Part shown: positions 8,714 through 16,939 of the stretch, one piece after another
How positions within the stretch are numbered: the stretch's first letter is position 1
Layout of the letters: each line of letters starts with the position of its first letter
Assembly: GCA_003222275.1 (NCBI GenBank)
Contig: QHVJ01000034.1
Location: 1 to 37,694 of the forward strand
Length of the DNA stretch: 37,694 nucleotides
Origin: Acidobacteriota bacterium
GTDB taxonomy: Bacteria; Acidobacteriota; Vicinamibacteria; Fen-336
Direction: 5' to 3'
The notes under the pieces: model-generated
What the model was told of the DNA's origin: nothing
Database searches by the model: none
The model's input: only the letters and a program-made list of their open reading frames with translations
Made by a program: the position numbers and the translations under genes

Positions 8714-10362
8714 TGCATTTCGGCCTTCTCGACTGGTCCATCACCCTCGCCTCCCTCGCCGGCACGGTGTGGATCGGGCTCCTCACCCGCCGGCACGTAG
8801 GGCGGATCGAGGACTACCTGGTGGCGAACCGAGGGATGGGCGTCTACGTGGGCACCGCCTCGCTCGTGTCCACCGAGATCGGCATCATCACGTACATGTA
8901 CCAGGCGCAGTTCGGGTTCCTGGCCGGCTTCTCGGCGTTCGTCGTCGGCCTCATCACGATCGTGGTGTGCTTCGCCGTCGGGCGCACGGGCTTCGTGATC
9001 ACGCCGCTGCGCGAGATGCAGGTCATGACGGTGCCGGAGTACCTGGAGCGCCGCTACAGCCGCCGTGTCCGCGTGCTCGCCGGGTTGTTGATGGCGTTCG
9101 GCGGCTCGCTCAACCTCGGGATCTTCCCCATCATCGAGGCCCGCTTCCTGACGATCACCACCGGGATCCCGCCGCGCTACGTCGCGTGGACGATGGCCGC
9201 CCTGCTCCTCATCGCTCTCGTCTATACCGCGCTCGGCGGCATGCTGTCGCTGATGGTCACGAACTACCTCCAGTACGTCCTGCTCGCGGCGGGCACCCTG
9301 ATCGTCACCGCCGCGTGCCTGTCGCGCATCGGCTGGTCCGCGATGACCGGAGCGGTTCTCGAGCACATGCACGGGCGCGGGTTCGATCCCTTCGCCGACC
9401 TCGGCGTCGGCCCGGCGTTCATCCTCTGGCAGGTGCTGCTCTGGGTGGCGTTCATGACGGTCTGGCAATCCACGGCGATGAGGGCCTTCTCGGCCCGCGA
9501 CGCGGCCACGGGCCGCAAGGTCTTCACGCTCACGAGCGTGCTCTTCCTCGGCCGGGCCGTCATCCCCATGGCCTGGGGAATCGCGGCCCTCGCGTTCTTC
9601 GCCGGCCGCGCGGCGCCCGCGGCTCCCGTCCCCGGCGAGGTGCCGGCCGCGGAGATGGCCCGCGTGGACGCCGAGCTGGCCACGGGCTTTCGGCCGCTGC
9701 TCGACCAGGGACGGCTCGAAGCCCTGCTGCCCCGCGTGGAGCGGCTGGAGAGGCTGGCCGAGGCCGAGCGTTCCGAGCCGCATGCGCAGCGCGCGCGGGC
9801 GCTGCGCGAGGAGATCGGGATGGTCGCGATGCCGTGGATGGTCGCGAGCCTGATCCCGGGCGGATGGCTGGGCCTCGTCATGGCCGGGATGCTCGCGGCG
9901 TCCGTGTCGACCTACGCGGGATACTTCCTGGGCTGGAGCGCCGTGATCTCGCAGGACGTCGTCAGCCCGCTGCTCGGGCGCGAGCTGTCGCCGCAAGGCA
10001 AGCTGCGGCTGACGCGCGTCACGATCGTCGCCCTCACCGCGTTCATCATGGTGTGGAGCCTCGTGTACGAGGTGCCCGGCCCGGCGTATTTCTACCTGCA
10101 GGTCACCGCGAACCTCTTCATGGCGCCGACGCTGCTCACCATCGTCCTCGGCCTGTACTGGCGGCGCGCGTCCGCCCTCGGCGCTTACGCCTGCTTCATC
10201 CTCGGCGCCGCCGCGTCGCTGGCCTACCTCCTCCCGGGCCTCGGCCTCAGCGTGGGCGCCGCCGGCAACCTGAGCTGGGGACTGGCCCTGCTCGGCCTGG
10301 TCGCCGGCTCCCTGCTCCGGCCCGGACGCGCGAGCAGGGCCACTGCGCGAGGCGCGGCATGA
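8713..10362 (+). CDS. Sodium:solute symporter (SSS) family transporter
   Basis: The 549-residue protein is a multi-helix inner-membrane carrier of the SSS/SLC5 family, which couples uptake of sugars, organic acids or vitamins to sodium entry. The family pattern is visible in the N-terminal helix with VANRGMGVYVGTASLVSTEIG (a near-broken-helix segment; two parts here, VANRGMGVYVG then TASLVSTEIG), in MTVPEYLERRYSRRVRVL, in YTALGGMLSLMVTNYLQYV and in WQSTAMRAFSARD. It is unusual in having a long charged, non-membrane segment at about residues 294-372 (GRAAPAAPVPGEV through ARALREEIG) between two helices. Start GTG at 8713 overlaps the last base of the upstream TAG and is placed just before the first helix. 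The stop overlaps the ATG of a 48-residue membrane protein (ATGA), suggesting equal synthesis and perhaps a complex. Context suggests an aldonate, polyol or acylated sugar as substrate, but the sequence does not show which. Confidence 0.85.
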   Translation: MHFGLLDWSITLASLAGTVWIGLLTRRHVGRIEDYLVANRGMGVYVGTASLVSTEIGIITYMYQAQFGFLAGFSAFVVGLITIVVCFAVGRTGFVITPLREMQVMTVPEYLERRYSRRVRVLAGLLMAFGGSLNLGIFPIIEARFLTITTGIPPRYVAWTMAALLLIALVYTALGGMLSLMVTNYLQYVLLAAGTLIVTAACLSRIGWSAMTGAVLEHMHGRGFDPFADLGVGPAFILWQVLLWVAFMTVWQSTAMRAFSARDAATGRKVFTLTSVLFLGRAVIPMAWGIAALAFFAGRAAPAAPVPGEVPAAEMARVDAELATGFRPLLDQGRLEALLPRVERLERLAEAERSEPHAQRARALREEIGMVAMPWMVASLIPGGWLGLVMAGMLAASVSTYAGYFLGWSAVISQDVVSPLLGRELSPQGKLRLTRVTIVALTAFIMVWSLVYEVPGPAYFYLQVTANLFMAPTLLTIVLGLYWRRASALGAYACFILGAAASLAYLLPGLGLSVGAAGNLSWGLALLGLVAGSLLRPGRASRATARGAA

Positions 10363-10505
10363 GCTGGCTCATCCTGTGGGCGATCGTGTTCTACGTGTCC
10401 GTGGCCTCGTTCGCGCTCGTCTCGGCGCTGGTGGCCATCGGCGGCTTCCGCGAGGTCCGCGAGCTCTTCCAGGCGTTGGCCGAGAAGATGCGAGGCCCGC
10501 AGTGA
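10359..10505 (+). CDS. 48-residue single-helix membrane protein, probable symporter small partner
   Basis: This small gene begins MSWLILWAIVFYVSVASF and ends EKMRGPQ. Residues 4-29 form one hydrophobic helix; the remaining 19 residues are amphipathic and charged (FREVRELFQALAEKM). Its ATG overlaps the symporter stop (ATGA) and its TGA overlaps the GTG of the next gene (GTGA), so it sits inside a chain of coupled cistrons, which supports it being real. I do not recognise a family. Small membrane partners are known for other secondary transporters (for example YhdT beside PanF, and DUF4212 proteins beside some acetate symporters), so a role in symporter assembly or regulation is an inference from position and topology. 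Confidence 0.7.
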   Translation: MSWLILWAIVFYVSVASFALVSALVAIGGFREVRELFQALAEKMRGPQ

Positions 10506-11797
10506 GGGCGTCGCCCACCGCCTCCGTACGCGATGCCCGGCGATTGCTGCGTCCGCTCGCCAAGGAGATCGTCGCCCTCACGCGCGCGCTCGTCCGCACG
10601 GACTCGGTGTCCGTGCCCCCGGACGGACACGAGACCGCGGCCCAGAAGGTGCTGCGCGACGCGTTGAAGCGCTACCGGATGGACGTGGAGCTGTACGACA
10701 CCGGTTTCCTCCGCCGCTCCCGGCATCGCTACGTGCGGCGCGACCGACGCTACGCGGGAAGGCACAACCTCGTCGCGCGGCTGCCGGGGCGCGGCCGCGG
10801 CCGCAGCCTGCTCCTCAGCGGGCACATGGATACGGTGCCCGTCGGCCGCGAGCCATGGAGGAGCAGCCCGTGGTCGGGCGCCGTCCGCAACGGCCGGCTC
10901 CACGGCCGGGGGAGCTGGGACATGAAGGGAGGCCTCGCCGCGCAGTTCGCGGTCGGGATGGCGCTGCGCAACGCCGGCACGCGGCTGGGGGGCGACCTGC
11001 TCTGCGAGTCCGTGGTGGACGAGGAGTTCGCGGGCGGCGGCGGCACGCTCGCCGGCCGGCTGCGCGGCGACAACGCCGACGCCTGCGCCATCGCCGAGGG
11101 AACGAACTACGAGGTGGTCCGGGCCACGCGCGGCGGCCACTTCTTCGACCTCGTGTGCCGGGCCGGCGATCCCATGGGCTACTTCTCGAAGGAAGAGGTC
11201 GTCAGCCCCGCGGTCCCCGTCGGCCGCCTGCTCGGCTGGATCGACGGCTGGACCGTGCGGCGGCGGGCGGTCGAGCGCGGCGAGATCTACCGCGACTTCC
11301 CGGATCCCGTCCCGGTCCAGGTGCTGGCCCTGGAGGCGAACCGCTTCGATCCCGATGTGCCCTGGAGCGTGCCGCTCGTGTCGCGCGTGCGCGTGTATTT
11401 CCAGTTCCTGCCCCACGAGGACGTGCCGGCCGTCGTCCGCGAGGTCGAAGCGTCGCTGCGCGCGTTCGGCGCGCAGGACCCCTTCTTCCGGCGCTATCCG
11501 ATCGAGGTGCGGCGGATCGTGGACCCGCCGCTGCTCGGACACGAGCTCGCCGCCGACCATCCCTGGACGCGATGCCTGCACGGCGCGGCGACCGGTATCC
11601 TGGGCGCGAAGGCGAAGATCTCCGCCTCCGAGTGGCCGTGCGACGCGTTCCTGGCCCAGCGGGAGTTCGGGATCCCGACCCTCCTTTTCGGACCGCGGGG
11701 GGCCGGGAGCCACAACCCGAACGAGTACGTCGAGGTGGTTTCCGTGCTGCGCACGGCGGAGGTGTACCTCGCCGCCGCTCTCGAATGGTGCGGGTGA
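10502..11797 (+). CDS. M20-family metallohydrolase (ArgE/DapE/acylase type)
   Basis: The 431-residue cytoplasmic protein has the M20 two-zinc hydrolase pattern: SGHMDTVPVG (H108, D110), LHGRGSWDMKGGLAA for the bridging aspartate, CESVVDEEFAGGGG with the catalytic and metal-binding glutamates, AIAEGTN, and a C-terminal SHNPNEYVEV histidine. A lid/dimerisation domain is inserted between the last two. Members cleave amide bonds of N-acyl amino acids, N-succinyl-diaminopimelate or small peptides. GTG at 10502 is preferred because it overlaps the upstream TGA as GTGA; the frame is open further upstream but only through sequence coding for the small membrane protein in another frame. It ends 4 nt before the MDR dehydrogenase. 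An amidohydrolase between a symporter and sugar/polyol dehydrogenases suggests a substrate with an amide bond, but this is inferred from neighbours only. Confidence 0.85.
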   Translation: MRASPTASVRDARRLLRPLAKEIVALTRALVRTDSVSVPPDGHETAAQKVLRDALKRYRMDVELYDTGFLRRSRHRYVRRDRRYAGRHNLVARLPGRGRGRSLLLSGHMDTVPVGREPWRSSPWSGAVRNGRLHGRGSWDMKGGLAAQFAVGMALRNAGTRLGGDLLCESVVDEEFAGGGGTLAGRLRGDNADACAIAEGTNYEVVRATRGGHFFDLVCRAGDPMGYFSKEEVVSPAVPVGRLLGWIDGWTVRRRAVERGEIYRDFPDPVPVQVLALEANRFDPDVPWSVPLVSRVRVYFQFLPHEDVPAVVREVEASLRAFGAQDPFFRRYPIEVRRIVDPPLLGHELAADHPWTRCLHGAATGILGAKAKISASEWPCDAFLAQREFGIPTLLFGPRGAGSHNPNEYVEVVSVLRTAEVYLAAALEWCG

Positions 11798-11801
11798 GGC
11801 G

Positions 11802-12830
11802 GTGAAAGCGGTCGTCATCTCGGCCCCGAACCACGCGGCCCTCCGCGACGAGCCGGAGCCCCGGGCGGGAGAAGGGCAGCTCCTGGTCAAGGTCGGCGCC
11901 GCGGGCATCTGCATGAGCGACGTCGAGACGCTGAAGGGGACGCGGCCGCCGGCCTACGTGAAGTATCCGGTCATCCCCGGCCACGAGTGGTGCGGGACGG
12001 TGGAACGGCTCGGTCCCGGCGCGGCAGGCTTCGCGGTGGGGGACCGCGTGGCGGTGGAGGGCCACAACTTCTGCCGCCAGTGCGCCTGGTGCCGCCGGGG
12101 CGAGACGAACCTGTGCGTCTCCTACAACGAGCTCGGCTTCACCCTGCCCGGAGGTTTCGCGCAGTACGTCGCCGTCCGCGCCGACCTCGCCCACGCCTTC
12201 GCGGCGACGCTCCCCTTCGAATCAGCGGCGATGGCCGAGCCGCTCGCCTGCGTCGTCCACGGCGCCCAGCGCGCGACGATCGGACCCGACAGCACGGTCG
12301 CGGTGATAGGGCCCGGGACGCTCGGCCTCCTCGCCGTGGGCTGGGCGGCCGTCGCGCGGCCGGCGCGGATCGTCGTGATCGGCATGGACCGCGCCAACGA
12401 GGCGCTGGCGCGGCGCATGGGCGCGACCGACTTGCTCACGGTGGGCGACGATCCCGCGGCGCGCATCCGGGAGATGACCGCGGGCGCAGGGGCCGACGTC
12501 GTCTTCGAGGCCGCGGGCAGCGACAGCGCGCTTCCCCTCGCGCTCGACCTCGCCCGCCGCGGGGGCACCGTCGTCCTCTACGGCATCGCCGGTGGCGGCC
12601 GCCGCACGCAGCTCGAGGCGGACCTGTTCTGCCTGAAGGACCTCCACATCCACGGCGTGTTCGCCTACACGACGCGGAGCTTCGATCAGGCGCTGCGCCT
12701 CGTCGAGTCGGGCCGGCTCGACGTGGCGCCCCTCGTGACGCACACGTTCGCCCTGGCGGAGTTCCAGCAGGCCTTCGACCTGCTCCGCGAACGGCGGGAG
12801 CCGGTGGTGAAGGTGATCCTGAAGCCCTAG
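11802..12830 (+). CDS. Zinc-dependent MDR alcohol/polyol dehydrogenase (paralogue 1)
   Basis: The 342-residue protein is a medium-chain dehydrogenase of the sorbitol/threonine dehydrogenase type. Catalytic zinc ligands are expected at C37 (AAGICMSD) and H61-E62 (PGHEW). A structural-zinc cysteine set C91, C94, C97, C105 (CRQCAWCRRGETNLC) is complete. The NAD(P)-binding loop is IGPGTLGLLAVGW. Start GTG at 11802 lies 4 nt after the M20 stop and is the last gene of the five-gene plus-strand operon. It converges with the M36 peptidase gene with a 7-nt gap. By eye it is about 70% identical to the dehydrogenase at 23415-24449, so the two are recent paralogues or came from related clusters. Oxidation of a polyol or an aldose at C1 is plausible; the substrate is not fixed by sequence. 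Confidence 0.87.
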   Translation: MKAVVISAPNHAALRDEPEPRAGEGQLLVKVGAAGICMSDVETLKGTRPPAYVKYPVIPGHEWCGTVERLGPGAAGFAVGDRVAVEGHNFCRQCAWCRRGETNLCVSYNELGFTLPGGFAQYVAVRADLAHAFAATLPFESAAMAEPLACVVHGAQRATIGPDSTVAVIGPGTLGLLAVGWAAVARPARIVVIGMDRANEALARRMGATDLLTVGDDPAARIREMTAGAGADVVFEAAGSDSALPLALDLARRGGTVVLYGIAGGGRRTQLEADLFCLKDLHIHGVFAYTTRSFDQALRLVESGRLDVAPLVTHTFALAEFQQAFDLLRERREPVVKVILKP

Positions 12831-12837
12831 CTCCGGC

Positions 12838-15003
12838 TCAGTGCGCGCACTGCGGCGGAACTGCGAACGACTCGCTGACCACCACCTGGCCGAGCGTGAC
12901 CTCACCGTGAGCCTCCACCCCGACGCCGTAGTGCGCGAACGCGTCCCAGACCAGGCACTCGTGCGAGGGATGGTTGTTGGCCACCGACTGCAGGATGCCG
13001 TCGCGCATGTCCTCGAAGGCGGGCCCCGACGGAGTGAAGTTCATGCCGTCCACGATGTCGTCGAGCAGCAGGTCCTTGGAGATCCCGGCCGCCTGGAAGT
13101 TCTGGAGCAGCCGCCAGCCGATCGCCCCGTACACCTCCCCGTCGAGGTGGACCTCGTTGCCGGGGGCGATGTCGCCGTAGCTCCGCGGGTAGTCGGTGTA
13201 GGGGGCGGTCCGGATCCCCACGGGATCGTCGAACGCGTACTCGCCGACGACGTCCTCCTCGGTGAGGATGATGGCGAGGGTGTCGCTCATGCCCTCGCCG
13301 ATGGCGCCCGACATCTTGCCGCTCATGCCGCCGATCATCCGCCACGTCAGCCCGTGCCCGTATTCGTGGAACACGATGTCGGCGTCGAGGTCGCCGTCGC
13401 GCGGCAGCGGGGGCGGATTGGTCAGCCGCGCGGTGGCGTTGGCGGGGAGGCTGGCCTTCAGCGCTTCGCCGTCGCTCTTGCCGATGAAGACCGACGGGAT
13501 CGCAAAGAGCGCACGCCCGCCCATCGTGATCAAGGAATCGCTCACGTTGTTGACGATGATCGCTGCCCGGGCGCGCGCCCTCCCGGCGTTCTTGACCTTG
13601 GTTACGAAGTCGCAGCCTCCCCGGTCGATGAGGGCGATCCTGCGGCGCAGGTCTTGTGTGATCGCCTCGCAACCGTCCGAGGTCGTGCCGGTCCCGTCGT
13701 TTACCAGCACGACGTCGCCGGTGACCCCCGTAGCGTCCAGCTTCCGCCCGAACTGTGCGGGAGCGCCCGGGTAACTCGCCGGCGACGGGGTGTTGACGTG
13801 GACCTGGACCGTCCCCTTCCCCGTCCACAGGTACATCTGCATGCGGGGCTTGCTGCCGTCGGGCGGCGTGGCGAAGTTGGCGTTGTCGGTGCCGGATCCA
13901 TCCTGGGCCTCGGCCTGGACCGGGTCCGCTCCCAGGCCGCCGTGGCCGAAGTTGTCGGTCTGGAAGTTGCCCGCCGCTTCGTCGAAGCCGTGCCGGTACA
14001 GCGTGTCGTGGAGGACGTTGTTCAGGTAGAAGAGGTTCTGGACGGCCACGGCCGTGTTTCCGACGGTGGAGGGTGAGGCGCCGAGATCCGCGGCGGCGAG
14101 GAAATTGCCGTCTGCGACGGGCGTACCGACCGGATCCGTTAGGTTGCCGTGGTTGGCATCGAGGTAGCTGTGGACGTTGTGTCCGCTGATGTCAGCGTCC
14201 TTCTGGGTCGCCGAACTCAGCAGCCAACCCGCGGGCGATTCGGCATTGCCGGAGCCGGGACCGGCCACCACCGCCTGGGCGGAGACAGCCGGGTTCACGG
14301 CGAAGACGTTGTAGCGGTCCGTGCTCGTGCGCGACTCGACGCCCAGGACGCGGGCGTCGCCGCCCACGAGCGAGACATAGAGACGATTGTCGCGCTCCGT
14401 CCACGTCTGGACCTCGAAACCGGCCTTGAGCGCGCCGCTCTTCATCAAGATCGCCACCCGCTCGACGCGCGGCGCCTCGTGGAAGAAGGTGCCCTTGTCG
14501 AACAGGACCACGTTCTCCCGGCGGCCGATCTCCGCCGGCTCCTCCTTCACCTCCGGGAGGAAGACGGCGAGCACCGACCGCAGCGCCCGCCGCTCGTCGA
14601 CCGCCGCCGCCACCGGGCGGCGCGCCGGCACGTCGGCGAGGTCTTCGATGAGGTGCACGAGCCGGCCCTGTTCGTCGAGGGCCGCCTTCACGTAGGCGCC
14701 GGCCACGCGCAGTCCGGCGACGCGCTGCTCCATGCGGAGGTGGGTCAGGCCGGTCTTCGCCGCGCGGCCCACGGAGATCTCGCGCAACGAGGCTACGGTG
14801 GCAAGGCTCGCGCCGTGGTCGCGGAGGAACCGCGCCACGACGGAGGCGGTCGTCGCCCCGTCGGGCCCGGTGAGTGGGCTCTGACGTGCCGCCTTGTGGA
14901 TGCGGGCCCGGGCGGCGTCGAACGTGACGGCTTCGTCCTGCGCCCCGGCGTTCGCCGCCCCCAGCACGAGGGCGGCCATGGCGAGCGTGATGACCTGGCG
15001 CAT
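12838..15003 (-). CDS. Exported M36-family (fungalysin-type) metallopeptidase with PA domain
   Basis: The gene encodes 721 residues with a signal peptide (MRQVITLAMAALVLGAANA, then GAQ). An N-terminal propeptide of the FTP/PepSY-like type (about 25-250) should keep the enzyme inactive until export. The catalytic domain follows, with a protease-associated (PA) domain inserted at about 428-520 (IALIDRGGCDFVTKVKNAG, AIPSVFIG). The gluzincin zinc site is H546-E547-Y-G-H550, with E570 in GEGMSD as third ligand. Its ATG lies 2 nt after the stop of the acid-sugar dehydratase gene, so it is the third gene of the regulator-dehydratase-peptidase operon. A secreted peptidase here could degrade protein or glycoprotein in plant or microbial debris. 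The upstream in-frame extension to 15138 was rejected because the signal peptide begins at 15003. Confidence 0.88.
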   Translation of the reverse strand: MRQVITLAMAALVLGAANAGAQDEAVTFDAARARIHKAARQSPLTGPDGATTASVVARFLRDHGASLATVASLREISVGRAAKTGLTHLRMEQRVAGLRVAGAYVKAALDEQGRLVHLIEDLADVPARRPVAAAVDERRALRSVLAVFLPEVKEEPAEIGRRENVVLFDKGTFFHEAPRVERVAILMKSGALKAGFEVQTWTERDNRLYVSLVGGDARVLGVESRTSTDRYNVFAVNPAVSAQAVVAGPGSGNAESPAGWLLSSATQKDADISGHNVHSYLDANHGNLTDPVGTPVADGNFLAAADLGASPSTVGNTAVAVQNLFYLNNVLHDTLYRHGFDEAAGNFQTDNFGHGGLGADPVQAEAQDGSGTDNANFATPPDGSKPRMQMYLWTGKGTVQVHVNTPSPASYPGAPAQFGRKLDATGVTGDVVLVNDGTGTTSDGCEAITQDLRRRIALIDRGGCDFVTKVKNAGRARARAAIIVNNVSDSLITMGGRALFAIPSVFIGKSDGEALKASLPANATARLTNPPPLPRDGDLDADIVFHEYGHGLTWRMIGGMSGKMSGAIGEGMSDTLAIILTEEDVVGEYAFDDPVGIRTAPYTDYPRSYGDIAPGNEVHLDGEVYGAIGWRLLQNFQAAGISKDLLLDDIVDGMNFTPSGPAFEDMRDGILQSVANNHPSHECLVWDAFAHYGVGVEAHGEVTLGQVVVSESFAVPPQCAH

Positions 15004-15005
15004 AT

Positions 15006-16238
15006 TCACCAGTTGGTGAGCGACCCGTCCGGCCGCCGGAAGAGGGGGATGGGCCTGACGGGCTCGGACACCTCCGCCACCAGCGTCGCGCGATCGGGCG
15101 CGAACTCCACGCCCAGCCCCGGCCGCGAGTTGGGCCACACCTTCCCGCCGCGGAAATCGTAATGCTGAGGCAGGTGGGGCTCGGGCTCCGGGCCCGCGCC
15201 CAGGATCTCCATCGTCACCGGCGCGGGTACCGTGGCCAACCCATGGACCAGGGCCGCGGTCGACACGGGGCCGGTGAAATGGGGCACCAGGCCGACGTAG
15301 TGCAGCTCGCAGAGCGAGGCCAGCTTCCGGAGCTCGGTGAGCCCACCGACGTTGGGGATCGTCACCCGGGAATAGTCGATCAGGTGCTGCTCCACCAGCT
15401 CGTTGATGTCCCAGCGGTCACCAAATTGCTCACCGACCGCGATCGGAACCTTCACCTGCTGCCGCAGCACCCGGTAGACGGCGGCGTCTTCGGAGCGCAC
15501 CAGGTCCTCCGCGAAGAAGGGCTCCAGCTCTTCGATCAGCGCGCTCAGGCGCACGGCGTCGGCCTGGTCCAGGCGCGTGTGATAGTCGATGGCCCACTCG
15601 CCGCCGGGGCCGACACCCTCGCGAACCTCACGGCACTGCTCGTAGCTCTTCCTCACCATGGACCGGGCATCGAAGGGCTGCCCGCGCTCGGGATCGGCCA
15701 CGCCGATCCGGAAGGCCCGGAAGCCGGCTTCGATGCAGGCACGCGCCGTCTCGCGCAGCGTGCCGAGGGCCGGAAAGGCCGTGGAGTAGCACTCCACGTG
15801 GTCCCGGGTCAGGCCCCCGAAGAGCGCGTGGACCGGCTGGCCGAGAGCCTTGCCTCGGATGTCCCAGAGCGCCAGGTCCAGGGCGCCCAGGGCATGCAGC
15901 TTCTCGCGGCCGGGCGGATAGAAATGGCCGCGGTACATGAGCTGCCACAGGTGCTCGATGCGGGTGGCGTCTTCGCCGATGAGCAGGCCCGCCAGCGCCT
16001 TGACCGTGTCCGGGGAGCCGCCCTCGCCGATGCCGGTGATCCCCTGATCGGTCTCGACCGTCACGATCGCGTTGCTCTGGCTCAGGAGCGGCCGCGGCCG
16101 GGGCGGGAGATAGCAGCGGACCCTCCGGATCCGGATGGGAGCGGCGTTGTCGGCGGCCTCCCCCCCGCGGGCCGGAGCGCCGCTCAGCAGCGGGCCACCC
16201 GCTCCGGCCAGCAGCGAACGCAGGAACATGCGCCTCAT
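15006..16238 (-). CDS. Enolase-superfamily acid-sugar dehydratase (GalD/ManD type) with Tat-like signal
   Basis: The 410-residue protein belongs to the mandelate racemase/muconate lactonising group. Metal ligands D218 (AIDYH), E244 (FFAED) and E270 (VGEQ), with acid-base residues H220 and H320 (LVPHFTGP), show the D-x-H, +26, +52, +102 spacing found in galactonate and mannonate dehydratases, so dehydration of an aldonate is the likely reaction. The first 25 residues contain RRMFLRSLLAGAGGPLLSGA, a twin-arginine motif followed by a hydrophobic stretch and a small-residue cleavage area, so the folded enzyme may be exported. That is unexpected for this class. ATG at 16238 is preceded by GAGGT. 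The gene follows the response regulator by 7 nt and precedes the M36 peptidase by 2 nt, so all three are probably one transcript. The exact sugar acid is not resolved. Confidence 0.83.
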   Translation of the reverse strand: MRRMFLRSLLAGAGGPLLSGAPARGGEAADNAAPIRIRRVRCYLPPRPRPLLSQSNAIVTVETDQGITGIGEGGSPDTVKALAGLLIGEDATRIEHLWQLMYRGHFYPPGREKLHALGALDLALWDIRGKALGQPVHALFGGLTRDHVECYSTAFPALGTLRETARACIEAGFRAFRIGVADPERGQPFDARSMVRKSYEQCREVREGVGPGGEWAIDYHTRLDQADAVRLSALIEELEPFFAEDLVRSEDAAVYRVLRQQVKVPIAVGEQFGDRWDINELVEQHLIDYSRVTIPNVGGLTELRKLASLCELHYVGLVPHFTGPVSTAALVHGLATVPAPVTMEILGAGPEPEPHLPQHYDFRGGKVWPNSRPGLGVEFAPDRATLVAEVSEPVRPIPLFRRPDGSLTNW

Positions 16239-16245
16239 CTGGACC

Positions 16246-16875
16246 TCAACCGTGCAGGATGCCGCGCTCGAGGGCGGTCGTGACCGCCTCCGTGCGGTCG
16301 TCCACGCCCAGCTTCGACAGGATGCTGCTGACGAACCATTTCGCGGTGCCACTCGTGATGCGCAGCTCGGTCGCGATCTCTGCGTTGGTCCGCCCCTTGG
16401 CCACGAGCCTCAGCACCTCGATCTCGCGGGCGGTCAGGCCGGCTCCGGGCCCCCGGTCGGAGATCCGGCTGGCGATTTCGGGCGGGATCCTGCGCAGGCC
16501 CGCGTGCACGGCCCGGATCGCTCCTACGAGCTGGGACGCCGGCGCGCTCTTGAGAAGATAGGCTTGGGCCCCGGCCTGGAGCGCCCGGTGGATGTCCTCG
16601 TCTCCCTGGTAAACGGTCAGGGCGATGAAGCGGCTGCCGGGGAACTCCGAACGTATCGCTTCCATGACCCCGATCCCGTCGAGGATGGGAAGGCCCAGGT
16701 CCACGAGGAGGACGTCGGGCCGGAGCTTCCGGAACAGCTCCACCGACTGCCGTCCGTCTCCCGCCTCGCCCACGACGGTCATGTCGGTCTGGGCGGCGAC
16801 CACGGCCGCCACCCCTTGCCGCACGAGCGGGTGGTCATCAGCGATCAGGACCCGGATTGGGACCCCATGTGCCAC
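16246..16875 (-). CDS. NarL/FixJ-family response regulator
   Basis: The 209-residue protein has an N-terminal receiver domain (VLIADDHPLVRQG at 9-21, phosphoacceptor D59 in LLVDLGLP) and a C-terminal LuxR-type helix-turn-helix (LTAREIEVLRLVAKGRTNAE, about 146-165). It should bind DNA when phosphorylated by a HisKA_3-type kinase, and such a kinase is encoded divergently 64 nt away. The start is GTG at 16875-16873 (GTG GCA CAT). It is the first gene of an operon with the acid-sugar dehydratase and the exported peptidase, so it may control its own transcript. The recognition helix region GTAKWFVSSILSKLG departs from the usual G(T)V..H...I..KLG, carrying KWF where many family members have K.H. 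Confidence 0.92.
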   Translation of the reverse strand: MAHGVPIRVLIADDHPLVRQGVAAVVAAQTDMTVVGEAGDGRQSVELFRKLRPDVLLVDLGLPILDGIGVMEAIRSEFPGSRFIALTVYQGDEDIHRALQAGAQAYLLKSAPASQLVGAIRAVHAGLRRIPPEIASRISDRGPGAGLTAREIEVLRLVAKGRTNAEIATELRITSGTAKWFVSSILSKLGVDDRTEAVTTALERGILHG

Positions 16876-16939
16876 CGCGAGATCCCGATTCTATCTCCCG
16901 GTCGAAGGTTTATCATGCGCGGCGGGCCGTGGTGAGCGC
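16876..16939. promoter_or_regulatory. Divergent promoter region of the split two-component pair
   Basis: These 64 bases separate the start of the response regulator (minus) from the start of the sensor kinase (plus), so both promoters must be here or inside the flanking coding ends. GATTCTATCTC (16887-16897) and TTTATCATG (16909-16917) are the least GC-rich stretches and the best -10 candidates. No clear inverted repeat is visible. Confidence 0.35.
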
